DNA of 6,526 nucleotides. It comes from an uncultured Clostridia bacterium. Lineage in GTDB: Bacteria > Bacillota > Clostridia > Christensenellales > Aristaeellaceae. Shown here piece by piece: positions 4,694 through 6,526 of the stretch. The notes below the pieces were generated by a model, which was given only the letters and a program-made list of their open reading frames with translations, was not told where the DNA came from and made no database searches. The translations under genes were made by a program, and so were the position numbers. Location of the stretch: positions 1 to 6,526 of the forward strand of contig CAJFUU010000281.1 of assembly GCA_904420265.1 (NCBI GenBank). Reading direction: 5' to 3'. The first letter of the stretch is position 1, and each line of letters opens with the position of its first letter.

Positions 4694-5815
4694 CTATAAA
4701 GTCCCCTCAAATCTCGCGGCAACTTTCTTTAACCATTCCCGGATATGAATGTGTTGCGGACACATCTTTTCACATTGTCTGCACTCGATACAGTCGCTCG
4801 CTTTCCCAAACTGCTCCGAAAAATGACTATACAGCATTGTTTGTGCAGTCCACGCTTTTGTTTCTAACTCACGCATATCCGCATTGTAAAGGGCAAAGTA
4901 TTTTGGAATGGCTATATTTTTCGGGCATTTGTTGATACAATAGGCGCACCCCGTACAAGGTATGGCAATACTGCCATTGATAATATCTGCCGCTTTTTGA
5001 ACCAGCGCATATTCTTCCTCTGTAAACGGCGTGAAGTTTTCCATATAGGATACGTTATCCTTGACCTGTTCCAGATCGCTCATGCCGCTTAAAACCAGCA
5101 TCACATGTTCATGGCTTGCCGCAAATCGGATGGCCCAGGAGGCGACAGACAGATCGGGATGATAGGTGCGGAACAGATTTTCCGCTTCCTGCGGGATCTT
5201 GGCAAGCGTCCCGCCCTTGACCGGCTCCATCACGATCACGGGTTTCCCATGTCTTTTTGCGGTTTCATAGCATTTACGGGATTGAATTGTATCGTTTTCC
5301 CAGTCAAGATAATTCAGTTGTATCTGGACAAAATCAACTTCCGGGTGTTCGGTTAAAATGCTGTCCAGCACGTCGGCGGTATCATGGAAAGAAAATCCGA
5401 TCTGCTTGACAAGACCGGCTGCTTTCTTCTCGGCCAGGAACTGAAAAACGTGCATATTTTCTGCCGCGTTTCGACGATTGCCGCCCATATCGTGGATCAA
5501 GTAATAGTCAAAATAGTCCACACCGCACCGTTCAAGTTGTGTGTTGAAATATTCCTCCAATTCGCTCTCCTGATGGATCAGGACCAGGGGCATTTTGTCG
5601 GCAAGCAGAAAGGCGGAACGGGGATAACGCTCCACAAGACATTCTTTCACGGCAACTTCCGATTGCCCGTTATGATAGAACCACGCCGTATCAAAATACT
5701 GAAATCCTTTTTCAAGGAAAAGGTCAACCATATCGCATAACTGAGCCTTATCCGGTTGTGAAAAATCATCATTTACAAGCGGCAGGCGCATAAGCCCAAA
5801 ACCTAATTTTTTCAT
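4694..5815 (-). CDS. Aldo/keto reductase with C-terminal double [4Fe-4S] ferredoxin-like domain
   Basis: A 373-residue cytoplasmic oxidoreductase. Residues 1-280 form the AKR TIM barrel, with the catalytic tetrad in place: D42, Y47 (DTAWFYHNGQSE), K74 (LLADKMP) and H108 (YLIHD). IGFSFHD at 139-145 and MEPVKGG at 196-202 are typical of the ferredoxin-fused AKR group. Two cysteine motifs follow: C287/C290/C293/C297 (CTGCAYCINKCP) and C342/C345/C348/C352 (CIECRQCEKMCP), each able to bind one [4Fe-4S] cluster. The enzyme probably reduces a carbonyl with NAD(P)H or links to ferredoxin; the substrate is unknown. The ATG start follows GGAGG with 7-base spacing, and the stop is TAG. It is the second gene of an operon, 24 bp after the MarR gene, which is likely its regulator. 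GC content is visibly lower than in the PBP gene. I see no clear terminator after the stop. Confidence 0.95.
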   Translation of the reverse strand: MKKLGFGLMRLPLVNDDFSQPDKAQLCDMVDLFLEKGFQYFDTAWFYHNGQSEVAVKECLVERYPRSAFLLADKMPLVLIHQESELEEYFNTQLERCGVDYFDYYLIHDMGGNRRNAAENMHVFQFLAEKKAAGLVKQIGFSFHDTADVLDSILTEHPEVDFVQIQLNYLDWENDTIQSRKCYETAKRHGKPVIVMEPVKGGTLAKIPQEAENLFRTYHPDLSVASWAIRFAASHEHVMLVLSGMSDLEQVKDNVSYMENFTPFTEEEYALVQKAADIINGSIAIPCTGCAYCINKCPKNIAIPKYFALYNADMRELETKAWTAQTMLYSHFSEQFGKASDCIECRQCEKMCPQHIHIREWLKKVAARFEGTL

Positions 5816-5839
5816 GTGTTTCCCTCCATTCTGAAACGG

Positions 5840-6280
5840 TTATAAATCTTTAATTTTGGATATGCAGGTAGCAGTATATTTGTCCCAAAGGTCTGTCATA
5901 ATCTGCTGTTCCTGTTCAGTCAAAGACGCAAAGGTTTCTAACTCCGCTTTTTCTATATGGGAAATGACTTTCTTTTGAAACTCCCGTCCTTTCTCGGTCA
6001 GCATAATGGAACGGGCGCGCCGGTCATCAGGATTTTCCACCAATGTCATATAGCCTTTCTTCTCAAAAGAGAGGATAACTTTATTGACCGTCTGCTTCGG
6101 AAAATATAGCGTGTCGCATAACTCCTTTTGCGTTGTCCCGTCGTCAATCAACTGTAAAACGAACATGGAAATATAGGTCAAATCGTGTTCCTTGGCGTAT
6201 TCCTCATAGACATGGTTCAATTTCTGCCACGAGAGGTAAAAGCGTTTTAAGTTTTTTGGCCTGTTCAATTCTTTCATCAT
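5840..6280 (-). CDS. MarR-family transcriptional regulator
   Basis: A 146-residue winged-helix repressor that would bind palindromic DNA as a dimer and release it on meeting a small ligand or oxidant. An N-terminal helix (about 10-30) and the C-terminal helices (about 96-140) form the dimer interface. The helix-turn-helix covers about 49-75 (TTQKELCDTLYFPKQTVNKV, then EKKGY), and the wing carries the family signature DDRRARS at 85-91 followed by IMLTEKG. C55, in the helix-turn-helix, is a possible redox-sensing residue, which is speculation. Two adjacent ATGs exist, at 6280 and 6277. The GGGGA ribosome binding site is 4 bases from the first and 7 from the second, so the second may be the true start (145 residues). 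It is the first gene of the MarR-AKR operon and is probably autoregulated through the palindrome over its own ribosome binding site. Confidence 0.93.
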   Translation of the reverse strand: MMKELNRPKNLKRFYLSWQKLNHVYEEYAKEHDLTYISMFVLQLIDDGTTQKELCDTLYFPKQTVNKVILSFEKKGYMTLVENPDDRRARSIMLTEKGREFQKKVISHIEKAELETFASLTEQEQQIMTDLWDKYTATCISKIKDL

Positions 6281-6300
6281 ATAGTCCCCTTTTAGACTAT
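6281..6300 (-). promoter_or_regulatory. Probable MarR operator overlapping the -10 edge and ribosome binding site
   Basis: ATAGTC (6281-6286) and GACTAT (6295-6300) are perfect inverted arms with an 8-base spacer, directly upstream of the MarR ATG. The site shares two bases with the -10 box and contains the GGGGA ribosome binding site. A dimer bound here would block RNA polymerase, consistent with autorepression of the operon. That MarR is the binder is inferred from position. Confidence 0.6.
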
Positions 6301-6327
6301 TTTAACAGAAAACAAATCTAAAATCAA
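6299..6327 (-). promoter_or_regulatory. Promoter of the MarR-AKR operon
   Basis: On the minus strand TTGATT (6327-6322) and TAAAAT (6304-6299) are separated by exactly 17 bp, close to the housekeeping-sigma consensus TTGACA and TATAAT (4 of 6 and 5 of 6). Transcription would start about 10 bases before the MarR ATG, inside the palindrome, which gives a very short leader that still includes the ribosome binding site. Confidence 0.7.
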
Positions 6328-6526
6328 GACGCTTCCCATATCGAGCAGTTGGTCTTTTCTTCCCATTCTCTGTATTCGTTCATAAGAAGAGCTTCTGAAA
6401 AACTTGCTCGAAATTTACAAAGTACAATATTCTGTATATATAGTGAAGTAAAAAATACAACAAAAGCCGCTAAGGAATGGAAAGTTGTCTTGCTGGAGAG
6501 GGGAAAATCCGGTGTCAAGCTGACAA
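6322..6526. other. AT-rich right edge with unassigned open frames on both strands
   Basis: The plus frame is open from 6322 (after TAA at 6319) to the edge, with no ATG. Its translation includes SLYSFIRRASEKLARNLQ and KAAKEWKVVLLERGKSGVKL, which looks protein-like and might be part of a gene continuing right from a TTG at 6349. The minus frame is also open from the edge to the stop at 6324 and ends EYREWEEKTNCSIWEAS; it has no ribosome binding site that I can see and runs into the MarR promoter. I recognise neither and cannot choose between them. Confidence 0.3.

Noticed and set aside
4666..4935. 89-residue plus-strand frame antisense to the AKR C-terminus
   Set aside because: It overlaps the ferredoxin-like domain of the AKR and has no ribosome binding site or family motif.
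6513..6525. TGTCA-AGC-TGACA inverted repeat at the right edge
   Set aside because: The arms are only 5 bp and the context is cut by the window end, so it cannot be told from chance.
1..6526. CRISPR array, tRNA or rRNA genes
   Set aside because: I saw no regularly spaced direct repeats of 25-40 bp, no cloverleaf with a GTTCGA-type arm in the right context, and no rRNA-like stretches on either strand.

Overview
The window looks like chromosomal DNA of a Gram-positive Clostridia-type bacterium (Bacillota), probably from a gut-associated lineage. The reasons are a class A penicillin-binding protein with a cysteine-rich C-terminal tail, strong AGGAGG/GGAGG-type ribosome binding sites, and a clostridial-style MarR plus ferredoxin-fused aldo/keto reductase cassette. 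No rRNA, tRNA, CRISPR array, transposase or integrase gene was recognised.

Layout. (1) Positions 1-1521 on the plus strand hold the 3' two thirds of a GC-rich class A penicillin-binding protein gene, cut by the left edge. A strong hairpin and an 18-bp tandem duplication follow at once. (2) Positions 1583-3060 are about 1.5 kb without a credible gene, lying between convergent genes. This stretch is crowded with hairpins, terminator-like structures and two perfect palindromes, and it looks like a mosaic of dispersed intergenic repeats. (3) Positions 3061-4146 on the minus strand hold a VOC/glyoxalase-fold protein and, downstream of it, a small P-loop kinase-like protein, separated by a large nested terminator hairpin. 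(4) Positions 4168-4693 hold no intact gene. They contain operator-like repeats upstream of the VOC gene, a 27-bp imperfect palindrome, a run of hairpins resembling the origin-of-transfer regions of clostridial integrative elements, and a short in-frame tail that may be a gene relic. (5) Positions 4694-6280 on the minus strand hold a two-gene operon, a MarR regulator followed 24 bp later by a 373-residue aldo/keto reductase with two C-terminal [4Fe-4S] motifs. It has a well-formed promoter and a palindromic operator that spans the ribosome binding site. (6) Positions 6322-6526 are AT-rich and unassigned.

How the parts fit together. The PBP is a housekeeping cell-wall gene. The MarR-AKR pair looks like a self-contained, ligand-inducible redox or detoxification module. 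It is visibly less GC-rich than the PBP end and abuts mobile-element-like DNA, so it may have been acquired horizontally. The VOC protein could also act in detoxification, but nothing links it to the AKR operon directly. I see no clearly new multi-gene system. The least-explained parts are the structured non-coding block (1583-3060) and the mobilisation-like segment (4370-4665).
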